From Moraxella bovis (GTDB lineage: Bacteria; Pseudomonadota; Gammaproteobacteria; Pseudomonadales; Moraxellaceae): DNA of 26,909 nucleotides. The stretch's first letter is position 1; each line of letters opens with the position of its first letter. The stretch covers positions 1-26,909 of the forward strand of contig NZ_MUXV01000064.1 in the NCBI RefSeq assembly GCF_002014975.1. The letters run 5' to 3'. Positions 15,827 to 22,962 of the stretch are shown piece by piece. Made by a program: the position numbers and the translations under genes. The notes under the pieces are model-generated. The model made no database searches. It saw only the letters and a list, made by a program, of their open reading frames with translations, and was not told the DNA's origin.

Positions 15827-16507
15827 ATGAGTACCACTGATTTTAGCAGGCTGGGTCTGCACGCTCAAACACCACTTTGGCAAGCCTTTTACGATGACAA
15901 AGCCATACAGGCGTGCGTGGCGGACGTGTGCCGTTTTGATGAGACGTATCGCACGCTAAAACGGACGTGGCAAACTCTAAGCGATGATGAACATGAACAG
16001 ACCGACTGGCTCATCGCTCTATTTAATCATCTCTATCAGTACAGTGCCATGCCGACCCTGCTCGTGCGTGGCGAGAGCGAGCCTGAGTACTTTGCCAGCA
16101 AAGATGGCATGCCTGCTCGCATTGAGTTCGCTCACGGGTTTTTCCAAAGTGCGTTGCATGAGATAAGCCATTGGTGCGTGGCAGGGGCGACACGCAGGGG
16201 ACTTGATGATTTTGGCTACTGGTATTGTCCTGACGGGCGAGATGAGATGACCCAACGGCAGTTTGAGAAAGTAGAAATCAAACCCCAAGCCATTGAATGT
16301 CTGCTGTCATTGGCGTTGGGGCGGTATTTTTATGTCTCAGCGGACAACCTAAATGCCGACTTTAACACATCAAACAGCACCTTTGCCATAGACGTGTACA
16401 CCCAAGCTCATGCCTATTTGCAAAATCCACACGCACCATCTCACCCCTTATCCAAAGACGCCAAACGCCTGATTTGGGTGTTTTTAGACATAAATATGGC
16501 AAGGTAG
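15827..16507 (+). CDS. epmC: Elongation factor P hydroxylase EpmC
   Basis: Hydroxylates the modified lysine of elongation factor P after EpmA/EpmB add beta-lysine. The 226-aa protein contains the family hallmarks EPEYFA, the SALHEISHWCVAG metal-binding segment (HEISHW at 111-116), DDFGYWYCPDGR, FEKVEIKPQAIE and VSADNLNAD. It is longer than E. coli YfcM (about 180 aa), mainly through an N-terminal extension of some 40-50 residues. No clear Shine-Dalgarno precedes the ATG. It is divergent from yceD. epmA, epmB and efp are not in the window. Confidence 0.92.
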   Translation: MSTTDFSRLGLHAQTPLWQAFYDDKAIQACVADVCRFDETYRTLKRTWQTLSDDEHEQTDWLIALFNHLYQYSAMPTLLVRGESEPEYFASKDGMPARIEFAHGFFQSALHEISHWCVAGATRRGLDDFGYWYCPDGRDEMTQRQFEKVEIKPQAIECLLSLALGRYFYVSADNLNADFNTSNSTFAIDVYTQAHAYLQNPHAPSHPLSKDAKRLIWVFLDINMAR

Positions 16508-16576
16508 GGGTTGATTTGTAAATATCATTTACCCCACAAATCCATCTAACACATTATCAGTTTATAAGGACAATCC

Positions 16577-17125
16577 ATGAAAACACTCTATATCCATCCC
16601 GACAACCCCCAGCCCCGCCTGATAGATGAAACGGCAACTGCCTTATCATCAGGCAAAGTCATCATCACACCGACCGAGTGTGGCTATCGTTTCGCCTTTG
16701 GGATGAATGCCAAAGGCGCCTTTGAACGTTTGGTGCGTCTGGGACTAGATGAGTCCGATTTGCTACTGGTGTGCCAAAACATCAGTCAGCTGTCGGACGT
16801 GGCGGTCGTGGCAAATGATGCTTTTCGTACCCTAAAAAGCGATTTTATACCCCATCACGCCTTTGTCTTGGAGCCGACCAAAGTGATCAATAAAAAAATC
16901 ATCAGCAAAAAATCGCTTCGCTTTACCACGTCCGCCACGCCCGTGATGACGGCACTGTTAGAGCAAATTGGCGAGCCGTTTTTCATCGCTCCACTCGTCT
17001 ATCAAGGCGAGCCTGTCAGCGAACATTATGACATCACGGACAAATTAGACTCACAAGCAGACATTTTTGTGGATGTGGGCGTGATTGATGATATTGAGAT
17101 AAGCGTGGTTGATTTGATGGATTAG
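16577..17125 (+). CDS. YciO-like protein (Sua5/YciO/YrdC superfamily), divergent
   Basis: A 182-aa relative of YciO, a paralogue of the threonylcarbamoyl-AMP synthase TsaC. The start MKTLYIHPDNPQPRLIDETA is typical of YciO. The nucleotide-site motif PTDSGY appears as PTECGY (32-37), and LLLVCQNISQLS matches the next conserved strand. Later motifs are eroded: the expected IGMRVP loop reads SLRFTTSATP, and the protein ends at ISVVDLMD without the usual C-terminal VVREG. It is therefore about 20 residues short of YciO. AAGGA lies 7 bp before the ATG. It may have lost or changed catalysis. It follows epmC by 69 bp on the same strand. Confidence 0.75.
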   Translation: MKTLYIHPDNPQPRLIDETATALSSGKVIITPTECGYRFAFGMNAKGAFERLVRLGLDESDLLLVCQNISQLSDVAVVANDAFRTLKSDFIPHHAFVLEPTKVINKKIISKKSLRFTTSATPVMTALLEQIGEPFFIAPLVYQGEPVSEHYDITDKLDSQADIFVDVGVIDDIEISVVDLMD

Positions 17126-17180
17126 GATTTATTTTTAAAATCCAAACCTTAAAACTCAATAATGCCAATTTTAAAAAAAC

Positions 17181-17205
17181 AAAAAGGTGCAAATCGCACC
17201 TTTTT
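17181..17205. terminator. Bidirectional intrinsic terminator
   Basis: The hairpin AAAAAGGTGC...GCACCTTTTT, with a 5-base loop, lies between the convergent YciO-like gene and minE and can serve both transcripts. Confidence 0.85.
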
Positions 17206-17219
17206 ATCTGCCCTGCCTG

Positions 17220-17495
17220 TTATTTACGGTCGGGCAAATTGATGTTCATTTCAAGCACATCAAGGCTTTCTTCATGACGCTGTTTGATATTAACATCGTC
17301 AATCTGTACGCCACTGATGAATTTATTAACCACCGCCAAAATCTCACGCTTCATCTCATCCACACGCTCGGGGGTTAGGCGAGTGTTTAGGCGGTCGTGG
17401 CTTGCGACGATGACTTTTAGGCGGTCTTTGGCGATAGACGCACTGGTTGGCTCATCGCCCCCACCAAATAACGTACTCCAAAATCCTTTTTTCAT
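17220..17495 (-). CDS. minE: Cell division topological specificity factor MinE
   Basis: Stimulates the MinD ATPase on the membrane and drives pole-to-pole oscillation of MinCD. The 91-aa protein has the N-terminal membrane-targeting stretch [12 protein letters not shown], the MinD-contacting helix region [16 protein letters not shown], and the dimerisation domain [20 protein letters not shown]...[11 protein letters not shown]. The start at 17495 lies 1 bp after the minD stop; the longer frame to 17594 is an overlap with minD. It is co-transcribed with minD and ends at the shared terminator. Confidence 0.95.
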   Translation of the reverse strand: MKKGFWSTLFGGGDEPTSASIAKDRLKVIVASHDRLNTRLTPERVDEMKREILAVVNKFISGVQIDDVNIKQRHEESLDVLEMNINLPDRK

Positions 17496-17496
17496 A

Positions 17497-18312
17497 TCAG
17501 CCCCCGAACAACTTAGCAAACAAACCTTTCTTTTTGACATCAATGTGACGCAAAGGACGGTTTTCACCCAAGAATCGTGCCACGATGTCATCATAGCATT
17601 GACCTGCTGCCGAGTCTTTAAAATAAATGACAGGCTGACCGTGGTTTGACGCTTCTAGCACGGCATTCGACTCTGGAATGACACCGATGAGTGGCACTTT
17701 TAGAATGTCATTGGCAATGTCATCAATGCCCATCATCTCGCCGTGGGCGGCACGCTCTGGGTTGTAGCGAGTAATAATGAGATGTTCTTTGACGCTACCA
17801 CCTTCTTCGACACGTTTGGTGCGAGACTGCAAGATACCGATGATACGGTCAGAATCTCGCACGCTGGACACTTCTGGGTTGGTGACAATCAAAGCTTCAT
17901 CGGCGTGATACATGGCAAGCTGTGCCCCACGCTCAATCCCTGCCGGACTGTCGCAGATGATGTAGTCAAAGCCCAGCTCATCAGACAGCTCTTTCATGAC
18001 CACCGCCACGCCTTCATCGGTTAAGGCGTCTTTGTCACGGGTCTGTGACGCAGGCAGAATGTACAGATTTTCTTGCTGTTTGTCTTTGACCAGTGCTTGT
18101 GAGAGCTTGGCATTACCACTGATGACATCCACAAAGTCATAGACAATGCGGTTCTCACAGCCCATGATAAGGTCAAGGTTACGCAAACCCACATCAAAGT
18201 CAATGATGACCGTCTTATAACCACGCTCTGCCAGACCTGCCCCAAAAGACGCACTGGTGGTGGTCTTACCCACACCGCCTTTACCTGATGTTACTACGAT
18301 GATTTTTGCCAC
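17497..18312 (-). CDS. minD: Septum site-determining ATPase MinD
   Basis: Membrane-cycling ATPase that recruits MinC to the poles. The 271-aa protein has the deviant Walker [11 protein letters not shown] (9-18), [55 protein letters not shown], and the C-terminal amphipathic membrane helix [11 protein letters not shown]. The start codon is GTG (18312-18310), supported by AAGGAG 8 bp upstream; no ATG is in frame nearby. It is 1 bp from minE. The gene is separated from minC by 449 bp that hold MITE copy 2, so it probably has its own promoter. Confidence 0.96.
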   Translation of the reverse strand: MAKIIVVTSGKGGVGKTTTSASFGAGLAERGYKTVIIDFDVGLRNLDLIMGCENRIVYDFVDVISGNAKLSQALVKDKQQENLYILPASQTRDKDALTDEGVAVVMKELSDELGFDYIICDSPAGIERGAQLAMYHADEALIVTNPEVSSVRDSDRIIGILQSRTKRVEEGGSVKEHLIITRYNPERAAHGEMMGIDDIANDILKVPLIGVIPESNAVLEASNHGQPVIYFKDSAAGQCYDDIVARFLGENRPLRHIDVKKKGLFAKLFGG

Positions 18313-18477
18313 AGGGCAACTCCTTATAATTTGGTATTGCTACATTTAGTAATTTAGCAATTTAAAATATTTTACACTCAACTGTCTTTTTTATCATTGC
18401 TGTTATTTTCACCCTATTCATCAATGATTTGCTACCAGTCAAGATTTAGAAAAAATTTATCTATTTTACCATAATTT

Positions 18478-18740
18478 TAGAACATGTTGAACTTTTGTAT
18501 TTGCAATGAAAAATGAGAAAAATCGCACGTTTTTCAAGGAAAAAGTGAAGTTTGATAGTCATTCTATCAAACGAGCTTTTATTATGAAAAACATCCGACC
18601 ACTTAATCTGATAAATCTTGAGATTTTAACTTAATTTTAAAAATTAAGTGGTCGGATAGCCATTTTTCATGCAAAAACATCATTTTATTTTTTAAACTTT
18701 CCAAAATGTAAATCGTGTTATAAAGGTTTAACATGCCCTG
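18478..18740 (+). repeat. MITE-like element, copy 2, with nested insert
   Basis: Aligns along its length with copies 1 and 3 (for example TTTGCAATGAAAAATGAG near the left end and TTTTTCATGCAAAAAC near the right), but is longer because of a 65-bp nested palindromic element. Its end sequences differ from the other copies, yet both ends share CATGTT-n-AAC, so they still pair with each other. It fills most of the 449-bp gap between minC and minD; the flanking sequence is AT-rich without an ORF. Confidence 0.8.
18593..18657. repeat. 65-bp nested palindromic element
   Basis: Perfect 15-bp inverted ends (ATCCGACCACTTAAT at 18593-18607, its complement at 18643-18657) enclose 35 AT-rich bases. It replaces a few bases of the MITE body when compared with copies 1 and 3. 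In the minus-strand (minC to minD) direction the hairpin is followed by GTTTTTC, so it could act as a weak terminator. Confidence 0.75.
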
Positions 18741-18761
18741 AACAATGATAAACCAAACCCA

Positions 18762-19595
18762 TCATGCCATGAGCGTAAAGATAAGCCCTTTGTCTTCATC
18801 ATAGCTGACTTGCACCGCCTTGTCTATCATCTCAGGCGGAATGGCGTCGCTTAGGCAGTAGGTGCCTGCTACCGAGACCAGCGTGGGGTTGAACTTTTGG
18901 CAAAAAATACGGGCGTGTTTGTCGCCTGTCGCCCCTGCCACCAGTCGCCCCTGCCCATGCCCATAGATGTGCAAACTGTTGTCAGTAATGGCTTCTGCCC
19001 CTTTATTGACCCCACCAATAACAATCAAATCACCGCCCAAATGTTGCAGGCTCTGACCTGAGCGAAGCATTTGGCTGTGTACGCTACTGGTGACGCCCTG
19101 CTCTTGTTTGGAGGTGTTATCGGCAGTGTCCAGCCCTAGAGGGGCGGTTTGAGTTTGGGTGGCGGTCGCTTTTTTTTGGACTACGGGCTGATTGGCGGAC
19201 TCGCCTGCTTGTCCTGATGGCTTAGCTTCTGATGACTGAGTTTCTTGTGATTGGGCATTATTTACATTGTCCGCCTTTATGGGGGTGGGACGTGAATCGG
19301 TCGGCTTGATACGCTCCATGCGTTTGCCATCGGCAGGAAAAGTCGCCAGTCGCAGGGCGTTTGCCTGCTCGCTTAGCACGCCATCAACCACGCCTATCGG
19401 CTGTACGCCCATCTGCCACAACATCTCAACCAATGCCGACAAATCAAGCTTACACTCACTGTCTAGCACCACAGGCACGGACGTGTTGTCTTTTAATAGA
19501 ACACTTAGTTCATCTTGAATGGCGGTCAGGTCGTCAGTGTGCAGTTTTAGACGGCTAAAACTGAGCATTTTGCCAAATAAAGTAATCGGTTTCAT
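18762..19595 (-). CDS. minC: Septum formation inhibitor MinC
   Basis: Inhibits FtsZ assembly away from midcell. The 277-aa protein has an N-terminal FtsZ-inhibiting domain (1-90), a long Gln/Thr/Ser-rich linker (about 90-172), and the C-terminal beta-helix domain that binds MinD: LRSGQSLQHLGGDLIVIGGVNKGAEAI, HIYGHGQGRLVAGATGD and ARIFCQKFNPTLVSVAGTYCLS. The start at 19595 is used because MKPITLFGKMLSFSRLKL begins the domain and AGGTGA lies upstream; the frame extends to 19769, but the extra 58 residues are low-complexity translation of upstream DNA. It is on the same strand as minD but 449 bp away. Confidence 0.92.
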   Translation of the reverse strand: MKPITLFGKMLSFSRLKLHTDDLTAIQDELSVLLKDNTSVPVVLDSECKLDLSALVEMLWQMGVQPIGVVDGVLSEQANALRLATFPADGKRMERIKPTDSRPTPIKADNVNNAQSQETQSSEAKPSGQAGESANQPVVQKKATATQTQTAPLGLDTADNTSKQEQGVTSSVHSQMLRSGQSLQHLGGDLIVIGGVNKGAEAITDNSLHIYGHGQGRLVAGATGDKHARIFCQKFNPTLVSVAGTYCLSDAIPPEMIDKAVQVSYDEDKGLIFTLMA

Positions 19596-19768
19596 AACAT
19601 CATCACCTAAAATTTTGCCAATTTTACCACTTTTTTGGTGTTTTGGGGCAAAATCATCGCCTTTGGGTGGCGATTTTGGTATTTTTGGTGATGAGTGGCG
19701 TGGGTTTATTTGGCAAAATGATGAATTCTTTGCCTCATTCTCACTTTGTATCAATGATTGATTTATCA

Positions 19769-19793
19769 AGGGCGAATGTAATTCATCCCTACA
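19769..19793. repeat. 25-bp dispersed repeat, copy B
   Basis: Matches 10464-10488 at 23 of 25 positions in the same orientation. It lies upstream of minC in a 262-bp gap that otherwise holds only AT-rich DNA and a small hairpin near 19656-19674. Confidence 0.55.
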
Positions 19794-19857
19794 ATCCGAA
19801 AAATAATCATTGAAAAATCAATAAGTTGCAACTTTAAATTGAGATTAAAGCACCCTC

Positions 19858-20964
19858 TTATAAATGCAACTGCTCTTTGTGCTTCCACTGCTGGACTTTG
19901 ACTTGCTTTTCAAAGGCATTTAGAGCGTCATCAATCACCCCACTCACGAGCTTTTGTAGTTGTGGGTGTGTGGTATCAATGCTTGCCACCCCTTTGGCGA
20001 CATTGACCATCAGGGCGTCTAGGGTTTTTTCATTAAACAAATGCTCATTGACCGCCATGGTAACATTCTCGCCAATATGACGGCCCACACTCGTAATCTG
20101 CGACTCTATCATGCCCCCTGCGATGGGAATGAGTTTAAGATAACGTCTTAGCTCAGGCGTGTCAAGCAGTGCCTGCTCAACGGACGTGCCGATGTCATGC
20201 GAGAGCTGTTGCCCTGTCTGTGCCAAAAACGCCTGCTGTAACTTCGGGGCAAGCTCACGGCGAAGCAAATCAAGCACCACGCTCTCAAACTCAGCACGGT
20301 TACGGTCAATGGTCGTCTGAATCAGCGTGCCATGCGTCTTGGACTGTGCCATCTGCTCACGAAAGTTATCAATGGCGGTCAAAATTACCCTGTCCGAGAG
20401 TTCTTCTAAGATAACATGATAATAAAACTGGGCGGATGTTATCCACTTTTTGGGAATGACCATCACGCCTGTGTCATGCAAGCGTTTGATAATAATCCCT
20501 GCTCGCAGTAGCCTTAACGCACGAAGCATGGGAAAACACGCCAATACTTCATACCAATGCACAAAAGGAAAAAAGAACCAACGATAATAAGTGCGACGTT
20601 TGATGGCAAGTAGCCATCGCACCAACAGCTCACTCACCCAAAACAGCGTAAACATTCCCCCAATGGCGGATAAGCTCACATGATAAGTCGCTTGACAAGC
20701 ACTAAGCATGCCACTAAATCCGCCCCATTCGGCAAGCTTGGTCACAAGTCCGCTCATCAAAATATTATCGGCAAATATCAAACACAGGTCAATGACCAGC
20801 AGGATAAGCATGCCGACATCGTAGATGATTTTGGTGCGACTTTGCTTAGCGGTCGGCTCTCGCTCGTCTTTGTCCGTGCCAAAGAGTGGAATGACATCAT
20901 CTGGCACATCAGATGGTTGGGGGATTTCTAGGTCGGACAACTCGGGGGTGTGTTTGCTACTCAT
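19858..20964 (-). CDS. Membrane protein with voltage-sensor-like helices and no pore
   Basis: I cannot give this 368-aa protein an established function. An acidic N-terminal tail (1-42) is followed by four likely membrane segments. S1 is about 46-70 (IIYDVGMLILLVIDLCLIF). S2 is about 98-121 and ends in SELLVRWLLAI. S3 is about 129-146 (WFFFPFVHWYEVLACFP). S4-like is 146-161, with Arg148, Arg151 and Arg154 spaced by three and then Lys160-Arg161. This order, including the acidic S2 residue and the Arg repeat, resembles the S1-S4 voltage sensor of ion-transport proteins. No S5-pore-S6 follows; residues 175-368 form a soluble, largely helical domain with many charged residues. 'Ion transporter'-type annotations of homologues may rest on this sensor region. 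It is transcribed alone, with MITE copy 3 upstream. Confidence 0.65.
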   Translation of the reverse strand: MSSKHTPELSDLEIPQPSDVPDDVIPLFGTDKDEREPTAKQSRTKIIYDVGMLILLVIDLCLIFADNILMSGLVTKLAEWGGFSGMLSACQATYHVSLSAIGGMFTLFWVSELLVRWLLAIKRRTYYRWFFFPFVHWYEVLACFPMLRALRLLRAGIIIKRLHDTGVMVIPKKWITSAQFYYHVILEELSDRVILTAIDNFREQMAQSKTHGTLIQTTIDRNRAEFESVVLDLLRRELAPKLQQAFLAQTGQQLSHDIGTSVEQALLDTPELRRYLKLIPIAGGMIESQITSVGRHIGENVTMAVNEHLFNEKTLDALMVNVAKGVASIDTTHPQLQKLVSGVIDDALNAFEKQVKVQQWKHKEQLHL

Positions 20965-21046
20965 GGTGTTTTGCTATGATTAAACTTGTAAACATTGGGG
21001 TATTGTAAAACTTTTTGGGCGGTTTTAAAAGGTTTGGTTTTTTTAT

Positions 21047-21252
21047 TAGGGCGTGCCTGCCTTTTGTATTTGCAATGAAAAATGAGAAAAATCGCACGTT
21101 TTTCAAGGGAAAAACAAGGGCTGTGAGTTTTCTATCAGACAAGTTTTTGACGAAGAAAAACAAGATTTAGCTATTTTTCATACAAAAACATTATTTTATT
21201 TTTATAAAATTTCTAAATGTTAAATTGTGTTATAAAGGACAGGCACGCCCTA
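21047..21252 (+). repeat. MITE-like element, copy 3 (206 bp)
   Basis: Ends TAGGGCGTGCCTGC and its near-complement (GCAGG replaced by ACAGG at the right end), with TA at both borders. It matches copy 1 in reverse orientation over the full length. It occupies most of the 306-bp gap between the acyltransferase (minus) and the voltage-sensor-like gene (minus), and therefore lies in the promoter region of the latter. No ORF with a ribosome-binding site is inside. Confidence 0.88.
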
Positions 21253-21270
21253 TTTAGTCCCACCTTTTAT

Positions 21271-22245
21271 TTAGACCTGCTCAAACTCACGCATCATCTG
21301 CCCAATTCGCTCATCTTTGGCAGTCCACACCTTATCCAAAAAGTCAAACAACTCCGCCTTGACCGTCTCATCGCTGTCGTATTTGCCATCTTTTAAATCA
21401 GCAAATAACCGCTCATCCATGTCCAGATGACGAATGTCCACGCCCAAACAGGTCATCTTACCTGCCCACAGCTCGCCATAGTCAGGCACGCCCTCAGGAT
21501 AGACCACCGTCATGTCCAGCATGCCGTCTATCTTATCGCCCAAACTGGCGATGGCTAAGGCAAAGCCCCCTGCTTTGGGCTTTAATAGGTGCTGATAAGG
21601 CGAGTTTTGGCGGGCGTGCTTGTCCTTACTAAACCGTGTGCCTTCTAGGTAGTTGAGCAGAACAAATGGCTTATCAGCGAGCAGTCCACAGGCACGTCTG
21701 GCTTCTTCCAAATCCCGAGTGGCAAGGGCAGGATTTTTGGCGATTTGTGCCTTAGAGTGGCGTTTCATCATCGGAAAATCCAAAAAATAAAACGCCTGCC
21801 CCACGATAGGAATATAGAGCAGTTCATGCTTGGCAAAAAATCGAGTAATCGGCAACCGTGACTCGCTCACATACTGCACCACGCTTGTATCCACCCATGA
21901 CTGATGGTTGCACACAAGCAGATACCGCCCGTCTTTTTTTAGGTCGTCAGGCACCGATATCCGCCAGTCACGCTTTGGCATGAGCGTATCTAGCAGGCGG
22001 TTGTTGGTGTTAATCCAGTGATTGGCGATAGATAGTACCGCCTTATCGCCCTGGTTTGAGCCGAACAATGTCTTGGCAAGCCCCGCCCCATATAACGGCA
22101 CGCTGATTGCCACGCTGTTAGCAACCATCGTCCCAAGCCCCGTACCTAGGCGGAGTTTTTGGGCAAGTTTGGGGTGTTTGTCATGGATTTTTTGAAAAAA
22201 GGAGGTGGTATTAGGGTTATTTTTGTGCATACGAAAACCGCCCAT
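21271..22245 (-). CDS. 1-acylglycerol-3-phosphate acyltransferase-like protein (YihG type)
   Basis: Inner-membrane acyltransferase expected to acylate lysophosphatidic acid or a related lysophospholipid. The 324-aa protein has the catalytic H-x4-D in VCNHQSWVDT (H114, D119), the substrate-binding LNYLEGTRFS (EGTR at 201-204) and a hydrophobic N-terminal segment (about 36-62). Its length and the FFAKHELLYIPIVGQAFYFLDFPMMKR block fit the YihG/PlsC-like branch rather than short PlsC. Translation may begin at 22245 or at 22230 (MHKNNPN), the latter having GGGCGG upstream. The stop lies close to MITE copy 3. Confidence 0.87.
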   Translation of the reverse strand: MGGFRMHKNNPNTTSFFQKIHDKHPKLAQKLRLGTGLGTMVANSVAISVPLYGAGLAKTLFGSNQGDKAVLSIANHWINTNNRLLDTLMPKRDWRISVPDDLKKDGRYLLVCNHQSWVDTSVVQYVSESRLPITRFFAKHELLYIPIVGQAFYFLDFPMMKRHSKAQIAKNPALATRDLEEARRACGLLADKPFVLLNYLEGTRFSKDKHARQNSPYQHLLKPKAGGFALAIASLGDKIDGMLDMTVVYPEGVPDYGELWAGKMTCLGVDIRHLDMDERLFADLKDGKYDSDETVKAELFDFLDKVWTAKDERIGQMMREFEQV

Positions 22246-22454
22246 CAGATAAATGTAACAATTTGTGTCAAAATCTACTCGTCATCAACCCATCAGGATA
22301 AGTACCATACCGCACCCCGATGTCGCTTGATGATGAGTGTATTATTATGCACTATTTTAGCAAATTTTTATCAAAATAATCAAAAAACATTAAAAAAATA
22401 ATTAAAAACCATCAAAGTTTTCAAAGGCTTTTTTAAAAAATGACTTTAAAAAAT

Positions 22455-22583
22455 GGCTCTGGTTCAAAAAGTATGCTACAAAGAAAACCGTTCGTGGTGA
22501 GCTTGTCGAACCATAACGGTTTTCCTACCCGCAGGCAGGCTCAGGGCGAACGGAAAATCTAGTTCAGCATATTTTTTGGACTA
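22455..22583. mobile_element. Small inverted-repeat element with REP-like core
   Basis: The outer arms TGGTTCAAAAAGTATGCT (22460-22477) and the complement of 22566-22583 agree at 15 of 18 positions. The outer 19 bases (22455-22473) match the repeat at the window's right end at 17 of 19. Inside is a palindromic core with CCGTTCGTGGTGAGC and, on the other strand, CCGTTCGCCCTGAGCC, a type of GTTCG-GAGC repeat found scattered in many bacteria. It contains no ORF, so it looks like a non-autonomous relative of the insertion sequence at the contig ends. Confidence 0.65.
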
Positions 22584-22817
22584 CTATCTAAAAAATAAAT
22601 AAGTCGATTTTACCATCGTTATTATTTAAAATAGACAAAAATCATGGTAAAAACCGCCCATTTTGACAAATTTTGATACAATTTTACCAAAATTTTATGC
22701 ATTTTCCTGTAAGAATTGCCCCTATTTTAGGGCGATTGTACAAAATACCAGTCCATTTTTACAATTAAAATAACCGATTAACTACATACTTATAACAAAT
22801 AAGAGAGTTTTTTACGG

Positions 22818-22823
22818 CATAAT
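22818..22823 (+). promoter_or_regulatory. -10 box for the OmpA-type lipoprotein gene
   Basis: GGCATAAT resembles the -10 of the sRNA candidate. The predicted start near 22830 lies just before the first arm of the folded leader, giving an untranslated leader of about 130 nt. The -35 region is AT-rich without a clear hexamer. Confidence 0.45.
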
Positions 22824-22836
22824 AGTCTCATCAAAT

Positions 22837-22918
22837 GGTTTGGGCTTGGTTTAAATATGTTTAAATATCTGTTTAGATTTTAATATCTAAACACCCATAT
22901 CAAAGTTAAGCCCAAACC
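22837..22918 (+). promoter_or_regulatory. Folded 5' leader of lipoprotein gene
   Basis: An 11-bp perfect outer stem pairs GGTTTGGGCTT (22837-22847) with AAGCCCAAACC (22908-22918). Inside lies a second perfect hairpin, GTTTAGAT (22871-22878) with ATCTAAAC (22885-22892), and a tandem GTTTAAATAT repeat. It ends 44 bp before the ATG and is not followed by a T-run, so it is a leader structure rather than a terminator. Confidence 0.6.
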
Positions 22919-22962
22919 GCATTTGAGGACTTTCATTTCACCATCTCTGATAGGAGTATCCC

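Larger units (their letters stand above)
22246..22962. other. Long intergenic region (717 bp)
   Basis: No gene is visible. It holds, from left to right, an AT-rich stretch upstream of the acyltransferase, the 22455-22583 inverted-repeat element, a second AT-rich stretch, and the promoter and folded leader of the OmpA-type lipoprotein gene. A reading frame at 22159-22401 runs antisense into the acyltransferase gene and has no coding character. Confidence 0.6.

Noticed and set aside
20957..21163. 68-aa reading frame across MITE copy 3
   Set aside because: It translates repeat sequence and intergenic DNA, and no related frame is kept in copies 1 and 2.
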